Source: Prochlorococcus sp. AG-363-N20 (GTDB lineage: Bacteria; Cyanobacteriota; Cyanobacteriia; PCC-6307; Cyanobiaceae). From it: a stretch of DNA of 48,977 nt. The translations under genes and the position numbers were made by a program. The first letter of the stretch is position 1. Every line of letters starts with the position of its first letter. Where the stretch lies: the NCBI GenBank assembly GCA_003280105.1, contig QCFX01000012.1, positions 1 through 48,977 on the forward strand, read 5' to 3'. Under the pieces are notes generated by a model, which was not told the DNA's origin, ran no database searches, and saw nothing but the letters and a program-made list of their open reading frames with translations. This document shows, piece after piece, positions 9,869-20,187 of the stretch.

Positions 9869-10345
9869 TTATTCAATAGCTAAAGGCCTCCATTGAATTA
9901 GTGCATCACTACCGTCTTTATAGTAATTGCGCCTGTTACCAGCGGTCTTAAATCCACAGCTTTTATAAAGTGCTAAAGCTTCTAAATTATTGTTATTTAC
10001 TTCCAATGTGGCCCGAGTAGTTCCGTTGGCTTTGGCTTCTTTAAACATGCTTAAAAGGACCTTTTTGCCAATTCCTTGCCTTCTGTATTTTGGATGAACA
10101 GCAATTGCTGTGAGATGTAGTTCATCTAAGACTATCCAGCCACAGCCAAAAGCTACTAAGTTTGAATTGTCAAAAACCCCAAGACATACTCTGCAAGAGT
10201 CTTCCAATTCTTTTTCCCATTGTTTTTTTGTCCATAGGCCATTAAGAGCAATTTGATCAAGCTTTATGCAAGCATTTAAATTGCTTGAGTCCAATAGATT
10301 CACTTTCAAGAAAGAGGGTTTTGGATTGATCGTTTGTTTCTCCAT
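9869..10345 (-). CDS. rimI: ribosomal-protein-alanine N-acetyltransferase RimI-like
   Basis: A 158-residue GNAT acetyltransferase of the RimI type, which acetylates the N-terminus of ribosomal protein S18 in Escherichia coli. The acetyl-CoA loop is visible in HLTAIAVHPKYRRQGIGKK (motif A), followed by ATLEVNNNNLEALALYKSCG (motif B), typical of RimI. The starts of rimI and lysA are divergent and 66 bp apart. RimI itself is the best match, but a related GNAT with another target is possible. Confidence 0.83.
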   Translation of the reverse strand: MEKQTINPKPSFLKVNLLDSSNLNACIKLDQIALNGLWTKKQWEKELEDSCRVCLGVFDNSNLVAFGCGWIVLDELHLTAIAVHPKYRRQGIGKKVLLSMFKEAKANGTTRATLEVNNNNLEALALYKSCGFKTAGNRRNYYKDGSDALIQWRPLAIE

Positions 10346-10411
10346 TTCACCTCATCTCCAAAATTAAATGATCTAGCAATTCCTTTATTTGCCTTTCAAC
10401 TTCATACTCTC

Positions 10412-11779
10412 ATGACGCAAAGCAATTCTTATGAGCCAATGTTGGACAATAAAAGTCCAAATCGAAATTTTTCACCGATTACAACTGAGCTTGATTTAGA
10501 TGATAAGTTGATGGTGGGTGGTTGTACACTCACTGATCTAGCAAAGAAATATGGTACTCCTCTTTATGTTCTTGACGAGGAAACTATAAGAGTAGCCTGT
10601 AAGTCTTATTGCAATGCTTTAAAGAAATACTACCAAGGAGAATCACTTGCTCTTTATGCATCAAAGGCTAATAGTTCTTTGGTGATTAGTAATATTATTG
10701 CATCTGAGGGTATGGGGCTAGATGCTGTTTCAGAGGGTGAGCTGCTTACTGGTTTAAAAGGTGGTGTCTCTAGTGAAAAGATTGTTTTGCATGGAAATAA
10801 TAAATCAGACAATGAGTTGCTCCTTGCCTATCATAATGACGTAACTATTGTTATCGATAACCAACATGATATAGATCGATTAGACTCTCTTCTGACAGGG
10901 GAAATGCCCCCTGCAAATTTGATGCTCCGATTTACTCCTGGTATTGAATGTCATACACATGAATATATAAAAACTGGCCATTTAGATAGTAAGTTTGGAT
11001 TTGACCTTGATCAGTTAGAAACAGTATTGATTCAACTTAAAAAAGCGGATTGGGCAAACTTAAGAGGTCTTCATGCTCACATTGGTTCGCAGATTTTTGA
11101 GCTTGAGCCGCATAGAGATTTGGCAGAAGTTATGGCGGAATCTTTGAAATTAGCTAGAGACATCGGCCACCCCATTAAAGATATAAATGTTGGAGGTGGT
11201 TTAGGGATTAGGTATGTTGATTCGGACGATCCTCCGTCGATTGATGAATGGGTGCAAATTGTCTCAGAATCCATAATGCAATCATGTCGATCTAGAAATC
11301 TTGAACTTCCCAGATTGATGTGTGAACCCGGAAGGTCATTGATAGCAACAGCAGGAATAACTCTTTATCGTATTGGTTCTCGCAAGGAGATTCCAGGGGT
11401 TAGGACATACGTATCTATTGATGGTGGGATGAGTGATAATCCTCGGCCTATTACATATGAATCTTCATATACAGCTTGTCTTGCAGACAAACCTTTGGAC
11501 CCGAAAGAGGAATTGGTAACTGTTGCAGGAAAACATTGTGAATCGGGGGATGTTTTGCTTAAGGATGTTTCCCTTCCTTCCTTGTCAGATGATGATGTCT
11601 TAGTGGTTTTTGGGACGGGTGCATACAACGCTTCCATGAGCTCTAATTACAACCGAATTCCAAGACCAGCAGCAGTTATCGTCAAAAAAGGCCAGGCTGA
11701 TTTGGTGCTTCGAAGAGAGAGGCCGGAAGATCTATTGCAATATGATGTGATCCCAGAGAGATTTAAAGCGTTAGGCTAG
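10412..11779 (+). CDS. lysA: diaminopimelate decarboxylase
   Basis: Final enzyme of lysine biosynthesis, converting meso-diaminopimelate to L-lysine. It has 455 residues from the ATG at 10412 (MTQSNSYEP). It is a fold-type III PLP enzyme with K85 in ALYASKANSS, the phosphate-binding GGGLGIRY, the substrate-binding CEPGRSLIATAG and DGGMSDNPRP, and the C-terminal ESGDVL segment with its catalytic cysteine. The open frame extends back to a TTG at 10334, but that would run into the divergent rimI start and adds a non-conserved hydrophobic stretch. It heads a run of plus-strand genes. Confidence 0.95.
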   Translation: MTQSNSYEPMLDNKSPNRNFSPITTELDLDDKLMVGGCTLTDLAKKYGTPLYVLDEETIRVACKSYCNALKKYYQGESLALYASKANSSLVISNIIASEGMGLDAVSEGELLTGLKGGVSSEKIVLHGNNKSDNELLLAYHNDVTIVIDNQHDIDRLDSLLTGEMPPANLMLRFTPGIECHTHEYIKTGHLDSKFGFDLDQLETVLIQLKKADWANLRGLHAHIGSQIFELEPHRDLAEVMAESLKLARDIGHPIKDINVGGGLGIRYVDSDDPPSIDEWVQIVSESIMQSCRSRNLELPRLMCEPGRSLIATAGITLYRIGSRKEIPGVRTYVSIDGGMSDNPRPITYESSYTACLADKPLDPKEELVTVAGKHCESGDVLLKDVSLPSLSDDDVLVVFGTGAYNASMSSNYNRIPRPAAVIVKKGQADLVLRRERPEDLLQYDVIPERFKALG

Positions 11780-11798
11780 TTAAGGCTGGGGAACATGA

Positions 11799-12704
11799 GT
11801 GAATTTGTGGGGGCTTATAAATGCGCGCATATTGCTAGATATATTATTTGCTGCATCACTAGGGGTACTTCTCTTTTCAAGGATTAATGAGCCCCGAACA
11901 TTATGGTTGCTGAGAGGATATCTTTTTCTAGTATCTCTTGCTTGGTTTGTCCAACGCTTTGCCAATCTCCCTATTACATCAAAGCTAGTTGATGCATTGG
12001 TTTTGGCATGCTCTTTGTCTTTGGCAATCCTTTGGCAAGGTGAGTTGAGACGTTTAATGGAATTGCTGGGAACAGGGCGGTTGGCAGTGCTTTTGGGTAA
12101 TCCTCAAAAAGAGTTTCGGGCAAATGAAAGTACTATTTCCCAGCTTTCAGATGCGGCTGGCCGCCTTTCACAAAGCAGAAGAGGAGCTCTTGTAGTTATT
12201 GATATGGGGAGTGATCTGCGACCAGAGGACTTTTTATACTCTGGAATATCAATCGATGCTTATTTATCTACTGAGCTACTGCTTAATTTGTTTGCCTCAG
12301 ATACCCCACTTCATGATGGAGCAGTTTTAATTAAGGGAAATAGGATTGTATCTGCAGGGGTTATTTTGCCCTTATCTAGGCAAGGTATTAGTCGCTATGG
12401 AACTCGCCATTTGGCAGCACTTGGCATAACTGAACGATTTGATCGATGTATTTGCGTGGTTGTATCTGAAGAGACAGGCACTTTATCTTTGGCAAACCAA
12501 GGAAGACTTGAAAGGCCAATTACAAGCAGTAGATTGTTTGACCTTCTTAAGGAGTTGATGGGAGCAACCACTGGTTCATCTTCTAGTAAGCCTATAGTTG
12601 CTAGCGTTAATAATCCAAAGCCAACAGGTACATCTCTTGAAGCGCAGAGTCCTTCAAGAGGTAGCGTTGGAAGTCCTAACCCAAACAAGGAGTCCCTCCA
12701 GTGA
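11799..12704 (+). CDS. cdaA: diadenylate cyclase (c-di-AMP synthase), CdaA type
   Basis: A membrane diadenylate cyclase of 301 residues. Three N-terminal hydrophobic segments (roughly 10-27, 38-52 and 62-79) are followed by a DisA_N (DAC) domain, the CdaA architecture. The catalytic DGA is at residues 173-175 ([11 protein letters not shown]). The second signature, RHR in well-studied enzymes, reads RHL here (203-205 in [10 protein letters not shown]). The rest of the block, [13 protein letters not shown], is intact. The last 40 residues are a Ser/Pro/Asn-rich tail. It starts with GTG at 11799, and its TGA overlaps the GTG of uppS (GTGA), so the two are coupled. This link fits the known role of c-di-AMP in envelope and osmotic control. 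Confidence 0.9.
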   Translation: MNLWGLINARILLDILFAASLGVLLFSRINEPRTLWLLRGYLFLVSLAWFVQRFANLPITSKLVDALVLACSLSLAILWQGELRRLMELLGTGRLAVLLGNPQKEFRANESTISQLSDAAGRLSQSRRGALVVIDMGSDLRPEDFLYSGISIDAYLSTELLLNLFASDTPLHDGAVLIKGNRIVSAGVILPLSRQGISRYGTRHLAALGITERFDRCICVVVSEETGTLSLANQGRLERPITSSRLFDLLKELMGATTGSSSSKPIVASVNNPKPTGTSLEAQSPSRGSVGSPNPNKESLQ

Positions 12705-13498
12705 GCAGGCCTTCGGTTAGCAGAACAGATTTTAATAACGTAGGAGCATGTCCAACCGGCTTGGACCCTCGTCGTATGCCAGAGCATATAGCGATGATCA
12801 TGGATGGAAATGGGCGATGGGCGGAAGCTAAAGGTTTGCCAAGAATTATGGGACATAGGGCTGGAGTTGAAGCTCTAAAGAGAACTTTGAGGCTTTGTAG
12901 TGACTGGGGTATAGGTGCTTTGACGGTATATGCATTCTCAACAGAAAATTGGGCAAGGCCAGGTGATGAAGTTAATTTTCTGATGGCTCTTTTTGAAAGG
13001 GTTTTGCAGCGTGAACTTGATTCTCTTCAACAAGAAAAGGTGAGAATAAAGTTCCTTGGAGACCTTCAAGTTCTTCCTAGTAAATTGCAAAACCTCATTT
13101 CAGAAGCGACTGCTCTTACCTCTGAAAATAATGGAATTCACTTTAATGTCTGTACTAACTATGGAGGTAGACGGGAATTGGTGTTTGCAGCTCAAAAGCT
13201 TGCGGAAAGATCGGCCAAGGGTGATTTAGATCCATCCTTAATCGATGAAAATGTCTTTGCATCTGAGCTTTTTACCGCGGGTGAACTAGATCCAGACCTA
13301 CTTATCAGAACTAGTGGTGAGAGGCGGATTAGTAATTTTCTGCTTTGGCAATTGGCTTATGCTGAAATTCATATTACAGATACTTTGTGGCCTGACTTTG
13401 ATGCAACAGCTCTTAGAGAAGCAATTGCTGATTATCAATCAAGACATAGACGTTTTGGAGGGCTCTCCTCTATAGATTCCTGCTATGCAGAGTCGTAA
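12701..13498 (+). CDS. uppS: undecaprenyl (isoprenyl) diphosphate synthase
   Basis: A cis-prenyltransferase of 265 residues that builds the C55 lipid carrier for peptidoglycan and polysaccharide synthesis. Motifs: the catalytic aspartate D35 in [31 protein letters not shown], and the C-terminal [20 protein letters not shown]. The GTG start overlaps the cdaA stop by 4 nt. A non-conserved N-terminal extension of about 25 residues precedes the family core, as in other cyanobacteria. Confidence 0.96.
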   Translation: MSRPSVSRTDFNNVGACPTGLDPRRMPEHIAMIMDGNGRWAEAKGLPRIMGHRAGVEALKRTLRLCSDWGIGALTVYAFSTENWARPGDEVNFLMALFERVLQRELDSLQQEKVRIKFLGDLQVLPSKLQNLISEATALTSENNGIHFNVCTNYGGRRELVFAAQKLAERSAKGDLDPSLIDENVFASELFTAGELDPDLLIRTSGERRISNFLLWQLAYAEIHITDTLWPDFDATALREAIADYQSRHRRFGGLSSIDSCYAES

Positions 13499-13519
13499 TC
13501 ACCGGTATTAAGTAAGTCC

Positions 13520-14512
13520 ATGCCAATCATTGACACTAAACCTTTGTCTAAAGAAGAGTTAATTCTTCGATATGACTGGACGTTGGAGGAAATTGGAGAT
13601 TTATTAAATAAACCTTTAATGGATTTGTTATGGCAAGCCCAATTAATTCACCGTAAAGCTAACCCTGGCTATAAAGTTCAACTCGCCTCTCTTTTAAGTG
13701 TTAAGACTGGAGGATGTGAAGAGGATTGTGCTTATTGCACTCAGTCAATTTATAACAGTAGTGATGTCTCAGGTCAGCCAGACCTTTCTGTTGAGCCTGT
13801 TCTTGAGCGTGCAAGAGCAGCTAAAGAAGCAGGTGCAGATAGGTTTTGTATGGGCTGGGCTTGGAGAGAAATTAGAGATGGAAAAAATTTTGATGCAATG
13901 CTTTCAATGGTGCGAGGTGTTCGAGAGCTTGGATTAGAAGCTTGCGTAACAGCTGGAATGCTCACTGATGAGCAAGCCAAGCGACTTGCAGAGGCTGGAT
14001 TAACTGCTTACAACCATAATCTCGACACTAGCCCTGAACATTACGAGAAAATTATTACTACCCGGACTTATCAAGAACGTATAGAAACTTTGTTTCGTGT
14101 GCGAAATGCTGGAATTAGCATTTGCTGTGGAGGGATAATTGGGATGGGAGAGTCTCTTATTGATAGGGCCTCACTTTTAAGAGTGCTTGCAACCATGAAC
14201 CCTCACCCTGAAAGTGTTCCAATTAACGCATTGGTTGCGGTAGAGGGCACACAACTTGAGGCACTACCTTTCGTTGACTCTTTAGAAATGGTCAGAATGG
14301 TTGCTACTGCAAGAATTCTGATGCCATATAGCAGAGTGCGTTTAAGTGCAGGAAGGGAACAGTTAAGCAAAGAAGCGCAGATACTTTGTCTACAAGCAGG
14401 AGCCGATTCTATTTTTTATGGCGATAGTTTGCTGACAACTAGTAATCCAGCAATACTCGAAGACCGTGAATTGCTTGCTGAAGCAGGTGTTCAGGTGAAT
14501 TGGGAGTTGTGA
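13520..14512 (+). CDS. bioB: biotin synthase
   Basis: A 330-residue radical-SAM enzyme that inserts sulfur into dethiobiotin. The 4Fe-4S cluster motif is CEEDCAYC (C66, C70, C73), and the second cluster region is reflected in [23 protein letters not shown] and the terminal [11 protein letters not shown]. Length and motif order are normal. It lies 21 bp after uppS and just before trhO, so it is probably part of the same transcription unit, although its function is unrelated to the neighbours. Confidence 0.97.
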   Translation: MPIIDTKPLSKEELILRYDWTLEEIGDLLNKPLMDLLWQAQLIHRKANPGYKVQLASLLSVKTGGCEEDCAYCTQSIYNSSDVSGQPDLSVEPVLERARAAKEAGADRFCMGWAWREIRDGKNFDAMLSMVRGVRELGLEACVTAGMLTDEQAKRLAEAGLTAYNHNLDTSPEHYEKIITTRTYQERIETLFRVRNAGISICCGGIIGMGESLIDRASLLRVLATMNPHPESVPINALVAVEGTQLEALPFVDSLEMVRMVATARILMPYSRVRLSAGREQLSKEAQILCLQAGADSIFYGDSLLTTSNPAILEDRELLAEAGVQVNWEL

Positions 14513-14517
14513 AGAAG

Positions 14518-15483
14518 ATGAGTATTATTAAGAAAGAATCTCAGTTGGATCACTATAAAGTTGCTGCTTTTTATTCATTTACACCTTTAACTGAAGAAGT
14601 CCTTATTAATTTGCAGGAGCAACTTATTCATAAGGCTAATCATCATAAAGTGATGGGTACGGTTTTATTAGCTTCGGAGGGAGTAAACGGAACGATATGT
14701 GGCTCTATGGAAGGAGTTGGCTCTTTATTAGAGGCATTACAGCTAGCATTGCAGGGAAATCTTCTGGATATCAAAATTAGTTGGAGTGAACAACAAGCTT
14801 TCAGACGTTTTAAGGCGCGGAGAAAGGCCGAAATTGTAACGATGGGAATCACAGAAGTGAACCCTAATAAGTTTGTTGGCACTTATATAGATCCTCAGGA
14901 TTGGAACGATTTTTTGAAAGATCCGGAAACACTTGTTATTGATACACGCAATAAATATGAAATTGGCATTGGTACATTTGAAGGTTCTTTAGACCCTAAA
15001 ACAGAAACATTTCGTGAATTTCCTGCATGGGTTGATCAAAACCTATCTTCTTTAGTTGAGCAGAAAAAGACAAAGCGAATCGCAATGTTTTGTACAGGAG
15101 GAATACGTTGTGAGAAGGCAACTTCATATTTGAAGTCTCAAGGGTTTAAAGGTGTTCACCATCTTCGCGGAGGAATTCTGCGTTATTTAGAAGAAATTCC
15201 TGAGAATGAAAATTTATGGCGAGGAGAGTGTTTTGTATTTGATCAGAGGGTGGCATTGAACCAAAGCCTTCTTCCTGGAGATCACCTGTTATGTCATGCT
15301 TGCGGCATGCCCCTTAATTCACAGGATAGAGAGGATAAAAATTATATTCCTGGTGTTCAATGCTTGCATTGTAAAAATACCTTTAATGATCAAGATAGAG
15401 CTCGTTTCGCGGAGAGGCAAAAGCACTATGACCATCTTGCACAACTCAAGTTGAGGCGAAAGAGTTTAGGAGCTAAGTCTTGA
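14518..15483 (+). CDS. trhO: tRNA uridine(34) hydroxylase TrhO (rhodanese-like, YceA)
   Basis: A 321-residue protein of the TrhO/YceA family, which makes 5-hydroxyuridine at wobble position 34 of tRNA in an oxygen-dependent route. It has an N-terminal ferredoxin-like domain (GTVLLASEGVNGTICGS), a rhodanese domain with active-site C192 in FCTGGIRCEKA, and a C-terminal CxxC pair (CHACG and CLHCKN) that looks like a zinc ribbon. I place the start at ATG 14518, 5 bp after bioB; in-frame TTG (14500) and GTG (14509) codons lie upstream inside the end of bioB. Confidence 0.9.
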   Translation: MSIIKKESQLDHYKVAAFYSFTPLTEEVLINLQEQLIHKANHHKVMGTVLLASEGVNGTICGSMEGVGSLLEALQLALQGNLLDIKISWSEQQAFRRFKARRKAEIVTMGITEVNPNKFVGTYIDPQDWNDFLKDPETLVIDTRNKYEIGIGTFEGSLDPKTETFREFPAWVDQNLSSLVEQKKTKRIAMFCTGGIRCEKATSYLKSQGFKGVHHLRGGILRYLEEIPENENLWRGECFVFDQRVALNQSLLPGDHLLCHACGMPLNSQDREDKNYIPGVQCLHCKNTFNDQDRARFAERQKHYDHLAQLKLRRKSLGAKS

Positions 15484-16019
15484 ATAAAGTCGGACTGGTC
15501 CACCTTGAGGAACAAGCACTAGCAGCAAATTTGTTGCTACGCCTTAAAGTCCTTCGGCCATTAGGACTATGGTCATTAAGAGTTGTGGTCGCTGACTATT
15601 TAGAAGTAAATAAAATAAGAGTTTTAGGAGAAATGAAGGCTTGGGCTTATGGGGGACTTAATGGATTACAGCTTGACACAATGAGAATCCATCCAAAGGC
15701 ACCAAAAGGAGTTGGACATTTGGTTTGGTCTGCGACAATGGCGTGGGCGTTAGAAGAAACCCCTTGTAGAAAAGCTCGGCTTTTAGCTATTCGCGATGAT
15801 GAACGTCAGCATTCAAGATTAGTGAAATACTTTTGTAGACGTGGCTTTATTACCGTAAAAGAAGTAGGTGCTTCCCCATCGGACTTACCTTTAAGAATGG
15901 TTTGGGGAGGAGCGGGCGCGTTGATGGTTGCAGAATGTCGTGAGGTGCACAATAAAAGTGTTCAATTATGGCAATCTTCTGACGCCTTTAAGCATAGTTA
16001 TCACTCTTCTTCTGCGTGA
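15480..16019 (+). CDS. GNAT-like N-acetyltransferase
   Basis: A 179-residue protein with a GNAT-like core. The pattern [20 protein letters not shown] resembles motif A, followed by [20 protein letters not shown] and [11 protein letters not shown], which correspond to motif B and the 'crooked finger' segment. Sequence match to characterised enzymes is weak and the substrate is unknown. It starts at TTG 15480, overlapping the trhO TGA by 4 nt (TTGA). Its last 19 nt overlap the 3' end of lipA on the opposite strand. Confidence 0.7.
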   Translation: MNKVGLVHLEEQALAANLLLRLKVLRPLGLWSLRVVVADYLEVNKIRVLGEMKAWAYGGLNGLQLDTMRIHPKAPKGVGHLVWSATMAWALEETPCRKARLLAIRDDERQHSRLVKYFCRRGFITVKEVGASPSDLPLRMVWGGAGALMVAECREVHNKSVQLWQSSDAFKHSYHSSSA

Positions 16020-16906
16020 TAACTACTGCGAACCAATGGGCCACTATTAACTTTTTTGAAACCTAGCTTTTTGGCCATCTCTCCAAAACTTATAAAGTCT
16101 TCCGGGCTCCAATATTTATCGACAGGAATATGCGCGAGTGAGGGACGTAAATATTGGCCCAAAGTAATTCGCTGACAATCTACGGATCGTAGATCTTTGA
16201 GCGTTTGTATGACTTCACTTTCTGTTTCCCCTAATCCAAGCATTAATCCTGATTTTGTAGGGATTTGAGGTGCTAATTCTCTTGCGGCTTTTAATAGTCC
16301 AAGAGACCTTTCATAAGTGGCTCCGCGACGGACTTCTTTTTGCAGTCGCTTGACTGTTTCAAGATTGTGATTAAAGCAAACAGGCTTTGCCAAAAGTACT
16401 TTTTCTAACCGTTCTCTTTGTATCCTTTCACCATTTATTGGATCTGAGGAGCCTCCCCAAAAATCAGGGGTTAAGACTTCAATGGAGATTGAAGGGATTC
16501 GCTTGCGAATGGCTGAGATAGTTGTAGTAAAAAGACTTGCGCCATGGTCTGGTAAATCGTCTCTTGCTACCGAAGTAATGACCACATACCGAAGCCCCAA
16601 TTGAACGACTGCATTTGCCACACGATCAGCCTCTAAAGATGTGTCGCTTTTAATAGGAACACCTTTATTGACTTGGCAAAATGCACAACTCCTTGTGCAG
16701 ATAGAACCACCAAGTAAAAAAGTTGCTGTACCAGCGGCATAGCATTCTCCACGATTAGGGCAGCGACCTTCTTCACATATTGTGTGAAGTCGATTTTCCT
16801 TTACAAGACTTTGAACCTTTTCTAATTGAGAAATTGTTCCAATCGAGGGTTTGATCCATGAGGGGAGACGTTCTTTGGGAGGGGTGCTGCTGAATCGAGT
16901 TTTCAT
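16001..16906 (-). CDS. lipA: lipoyl synthase
   Basis: A 301-residue radical-SAM sulfur insertase that forms lipoyl groups on octanoylated E2 subunits and GcvH. The two clusters are evident: the auxiliary cluster motif [12 protein letters not shown] (C44, C49, C55) and the radical-SAM motif CTRSCAFC (C70, C74, C77). [18 protein letters not shown] and SGLMLGLGE complete the family pattern. ATG start at 16904-16906. It lies downstream of recR on the same strand with a 41 bp gap. Confidence 0.96.
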   Translation of the reverse strand: MKTRFSSTPPKERLPSWIKPSIGTISQLEKVQSLVKENRLHTICEEGRCPNRGECYAAGTATFLLGGSICTRSCAFCQVNKGVPIKSDTSLEADRVANAVVQLGLRYVVITSVARDDLPDHGASLFTTTISAIRKRIPSISIEVLTPDFWGGSSDPINGERIQRERLEKVLLAKPVCFNHNLETVKRLQKEVRRGATYERSLGLLKAARELAPQIPTKSGLMLGLGETESEVIQTLKDLRSVDCQRITLGQYLRPSLAHIPVDKYWSPEDFISFGEMAKKLGFKKVNSGPLVRSSYHAEEE

Positions 16907-16947
16907 CTTTTTGTAAGAATCCTGGTTTAAAAGATTGGAAAGCTGAT

Positions 16948-17547
16948 TTATTCCATAGACCTTCTACCTTCAAGGGCACGGCTGAGAGTGATTTCATCTG
17001 CATATTCCAATTCACTACCTACGGGAAGCCCATAAGCTATTCGACTGACTTTAGTAAAGGGTTTTAATAACCTCGCCAAATAAAGACTTGTTGTATCTCC
17101 TTCGACACTTGGTGTAAGAGCAAGAATCACCTCTTTGCTTTCGTTCTCATCGACCCTTTTGACTAAAGATGAGACTTGGAGCATATCTGGACTAATTCCA
17201 TCCATAGGAGAAATAAGTCCTCCAAGTACGTGATATAAACCCTTGTATTCACGGGTACGTTCCAAGGCTAGTAAGTCCCGTGAGTCTGCAACCACGCAGA
17301 TGATTTCTTTGTCCCTTTTTTGATCAGTACATATTTCACATTCCTCTTCCGAGCTCAGATGAAAACATTTTTGACATTGCCCAACTTGGCTATGGGCATT
17401 AATTAATGCATTTGAGAAATTTCGAATTTTTTCTTCTGGTTGACGAAGAAGGTGCAATGCAAGTCTTTGGGCTGTTCGAGGTCCGATGCCGGGCAATTGT
17501 TCGAACTGGTCTATAAGACGAGCAAGGGGTCGTGTGAAGCTGCTCAG
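16948..17547 (-). CDS. recR: recombination protein RecR (unusual start codon)
   Basis: RecR, the ring-forming partner of RecO in loading RecA at gaps. The sequence has the helix-hairpin-helix ([17 protein letters not shown]), a four-Cys zinc motif (CQKC then CEIC), and a Toprim domain ([14 protein letters not shown] and [16 protein letters not shown]). With normal starts only a TTG at 17496 is usable, and it would remove the conserved N-terminal helix. The frame continues upstream without a stop and encodes [20 protein letters not shown], which looks like the native N-terminus. The codon where the family methionine would fall is CTG at 17545-17547. I give that longer extent (200 residues). 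A point difference or an alternative start is possible. Confidence 0.85.
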   Translation of the reverse strand: MSSFTRPLARLIDQFEQLPGIGPRTAQRLALHLLRQPEEKIRNFSNALINAHSQVGQCQKCFHLSSEEECEICTDQKRDKEIICVVADSRDLLALERTREYKGLYHVLGGLISPMDGISPDMLQVSSLVKRVDENESKEVILALTPSVEGDTTSLYLARLLKPFTKVSRIAYGLPVGSELEYADEITLSRALEGRRSME

Positions 17548-17664
17548 GGTCCTTTTGCAGATGATCAGAATTTAAGCAATGTTGATCCTTAAGGGATGTA
17601 ATTTGGAAGACTGCTTGTAGTAATTAATAGCTGCTGCAGAATAAGAATAGGTACTTGCTCAAAA

Positions 17665-18222
17665 ATGATTAAAAATTTGCGTTCAATATCAAGAGCTTTT
17701 CTGGGAATCCTGCTGATTTTCACTTTGGTGGCTTGTGGAAGCAACTTGTCAGCTGGGTTAAATTCTTTTCAAAGCCCTGATGGGCGCTATGGCTTCCTCT
17801 ATCCCACAGGTTGGACCAGGGTTGAAGTTAATGGTGGTCCTCAGGTTGTTTTTCATGATCTGATTAACAGTGATGAAACATTGAGCCTTGTTATCTCAAA
17901 AGTTGATAGCAACGTTGATTTGGAAGAGTTAGGTAGTCCTGATGCTGTAGGAGAACGGCTTATGAATGCGGTGATAACACCTGAAGGGACTGGTAGAGAA
18001 GTGGAACTTGTAGAAGCAAAAGAGCGCGATCAGTCAAATCACACCTTTTATGACTTGGAATATTCAGTTCGTTTTCAGGATAGAAGCCGTCATGAGCTTG
18101 CTACGGTAGTAGTTGATAATGGATATTTATATACCTTGGCCGCTAGTACTAACGATATAAGATGGCCAAAAATGGAGAAAATTTTTGAAATTGTAATCAC
18201 TTCTTTGACATTTCTAACTTAA
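17665..18222 (+). CDS. PsbP-like (CyanoP) lipoprotein
   Basis: A 185-residue PsbP-domain protein. The N-terminus is a lipoprotein signal: basic MIKNLRSISR, a hydrophobic stretch, and the lipobox LVAC with C24 as the lipidated residue. The PsbP fold follows from about residue 35 (FQSPDGRYGFLYPTGWTRVE). CyanoP is attached to the lumenal side of the thylakoid and associates with early photosystem II assembly forms. It has the family's usual length. The upstream region 17548-17664 must hold its promoter and that of recR, as the two genes are divergent. Confidence 0.9.
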   Translation: MIKNLRSISRAFLGILLIFTLVACGSNLSAGLNSFQSPDGRYGFLYPTGWTRVEVNGGPQVVFHDLINSDETLSLVISKVDSNVDLEELGSPDAVGERLMNAVITPEGTGREVELVEAKERDQSNHTFYDLEYSVRFQDRSRHELATVVVDNGYLYTLAASTNDIRWPKMEKIFEIVITSLTFLT

Positions 18223-18303
18223 ATAAATTCAGCATTAAATCGATTATATAGTTTTCCTATATTCAATACTTGAGACTTCAATAACTAGAGAAGAATAAAG
18301 TTC

Positions 18304-20091
18304 TCAATTTTTCTTTTGACCTGCTTGCACCCTCCATAGATCAGAATACTCACCGCCAAGATCTAGAAGTGTTTCGTGTGTCCCTTGTTCTTTAATCCTT
18401 CCTTTATTTAGCACTATTATTTTATCGGCATTCCTTACGGTGCTTAATCTATGCGCAATAACAATAGTAGTTCTACCTTCTGTTATTTTCCTAATCGACC
18501 TCTGAATAGCAGCTTCTGTTTCGTTATCAACAGCAGCTGTAGCTTCATCCAGAACAAGTATCGGTGAATCTTTTAGGATTGCTCTTGCAAGTGCGATCCT
18601 TTGCTTTTGACCCCCTGAAAGTCTTTGCCCCCTTTCTCCTACAAGAGTGTCGTATCCTTTTGGTAGTTGGTTTATAAAATCAGAAGCCTCCGCTAGTGAT
18701 GCTGCAAAGTCGATCTGGTCAAGATTTCTTGTATTACTACCGTATGAAATATTTTCTTTTATTGTTCCATGAAATAGATATACATCTTGACTTACAAGTG
18801 CAATGCATTGCCTTAAGTCCTTTAAATTAAGGTCCTTTATTGAATGATTATCTAGCTTTATTATTCCTGAATCTAAAGAGTATAGCCTGAGTAAAAGTTT
18901 TATTATTGTGCTTTTACCTGAGCCAGTTGAACCTACTATTCCAATAGTGCTTCCAGCTGGGATATTTAAGTTGAAGTTCTGGAGGATTTGCTGTCTATCC
19001 TTGTAGCTGAAGCTAACATCTTGAAAAGATACATTTCCAACAATCCTCTGAGGGTTAATTCTTTTAGTCCCACTAGATATTCTTATGGGTGTATCTATAA
19101 GATCTAAAACACGCTTAGTTGAAGCCATTGAACGTTGATATTCATCTAAAGTATGTCCAAGAGTTGTGAGAGGCCAAAGTAACCTTTGAGTAATAAAGAC
19201 AAGAAAGCTATAAGTTCCTATTGCGATTGTTCCCTCCCAGGCTTGAAGACCACCTATTACAAGAATTGCTAAAAAAGCAAAAAGAATAGCGAATCGAATC
19301 AATGGAATAAATGCAGATGAAAGTTTTATTGCTTTACGATTGCTAAATCTATAAGCGTTGCTGTCTTTTCTTAAACGCTCAAGTTCCCATTGTTCGGTGG
19401 TGAAGCTTTTTATAGTTAGAATTCCACCTAAGTTGTTGCTTAGTCGGGCTGAGAGGTCTCCTGCTTTTTCTCTTACCTCTCTATATCTTGGTGCCAGTTT
19501 TTTTTGGAAACTTATAGATCCTACAAGAATCACTGGAATAGGAATAAATGCAAGCAATGCAATCCCTGGAGCAGCTATAGCCATAGCTCCTCCGACTAGT
19601 GAAACAGTTACAATTAGCTGAATTAGTTGATTTGCGCCATGATCTAGAAATCTTTCTAATTGGTTAATATCGTCATTTAGAACAGCCATTAATCGACCAG
19701 AACTATCTGCTTCAAAAAAAGACATTTCAAGCTGTTGAAGGTGCCCGTAGGCCTTTATTCGTAAATTATGTTGAGTCGTTTGAGCGAGGTTTCGCCAGAG
19801 ATAGTTGTAGAGATATTCGAAGAAAGACTCAAAACTCCAGATTAGAAACGATAGAAAGGCTAAGAGAAGCAATTGTTCAGGAACACTGCTAAATCCACTC
19901 AAGGCCAGCCAAGAATTCTGTTCTCTTACAACAACATCAACCGAAAGCCCTATTAATACAGGCGGAGCGAGGTCGAAGATCTTATTGAGCACTGAGCAAG
20001 TTGATGCTGCTGCAAGCAAGGCTCGATAGTCCTTAAGACTACTTAGAAGCCTTTTGAGAGCACTTTCCCCTTTTTGGGTGCAGGATGACAT
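18304..20091 (-). CDS. ABC transporter, fused permease and ATPase (MsbA-like exporter half)
   Basis: A 595-residue half-transporter with an N-terminal six-helix exporter domain (about residues 15-320) and a C-terminal nucleotide-binding domain. Walker A is GSTGSGKST, the Q-loop is ALVSQDVYLF, the signature is LSGGQKQRIALARAIL, Walker B is ILVLDEATAAVD, and the H-loop is VIAHRLST. It probably acts as a homodimer exporting a lipid, peptide or other hydrophobic compound; the substrate cannot be inferred. ATG start at 20089-20091. Confidence 0.92.
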   Translation of the reverse strand: MSSCTQKGESALKRLLSSLKDYRALLAAASTCSVLNKIFDLAPPVLIGLSVDVVVREQNSWLALSGFSSVPEQLLLLAFLSFLIWSFESFFEYLYNYLWRNLAQTTQHNLRIKAYGHLQQLEMSFFEADSSGRLMAVLNDDINQLERFLDHGANQLIQLIVTVSLVGGAMAIAAPGIALLAFIPIPVILVGSISFQKKLAPRYREVREKAGDLSARLSNNLGGILTIKSFTTEQWELERLRKDSNAYRFSNRKAIKLSSAFIPLIRFAILFAFLAILVIGGLQAWEGTIAIGTYSFLVFITQRLLWPLTTLGHTLDEYQRSMASTKRVLDLIDTPIRISSGTKRINPQRIVGNVSFQDVSFSYKDRQQILQNFNLNIPAGSTIGIVGSTGSGKSTIIKLLLRLYSLDSGIIKLDNHSIKDLNLKDLRQCIALVSQDVYLFHGTIKENISYGSNTRNLDQIDFAASLAEASDFINQLPKGYDTLVGERGQRLSGGQKQRIALARAILKDSPILVLDEATAAVDNETEAAIQRSIRKITEGRTTIVIAHRLSTVRNADKIIVLNKGRIKEQGTHETLLDLGGEYSDLWRVQAGQKKN

Positions 20092-20187
20092 TTGCTTTAA
20101 CCTTTCTTTTCTTCCAGAACTGAATTAAATTGCGCGCTTTTTGTCGTGGTTTTAGCTAGAAAGCAATTATCCACTTAAGGAGGTTTG

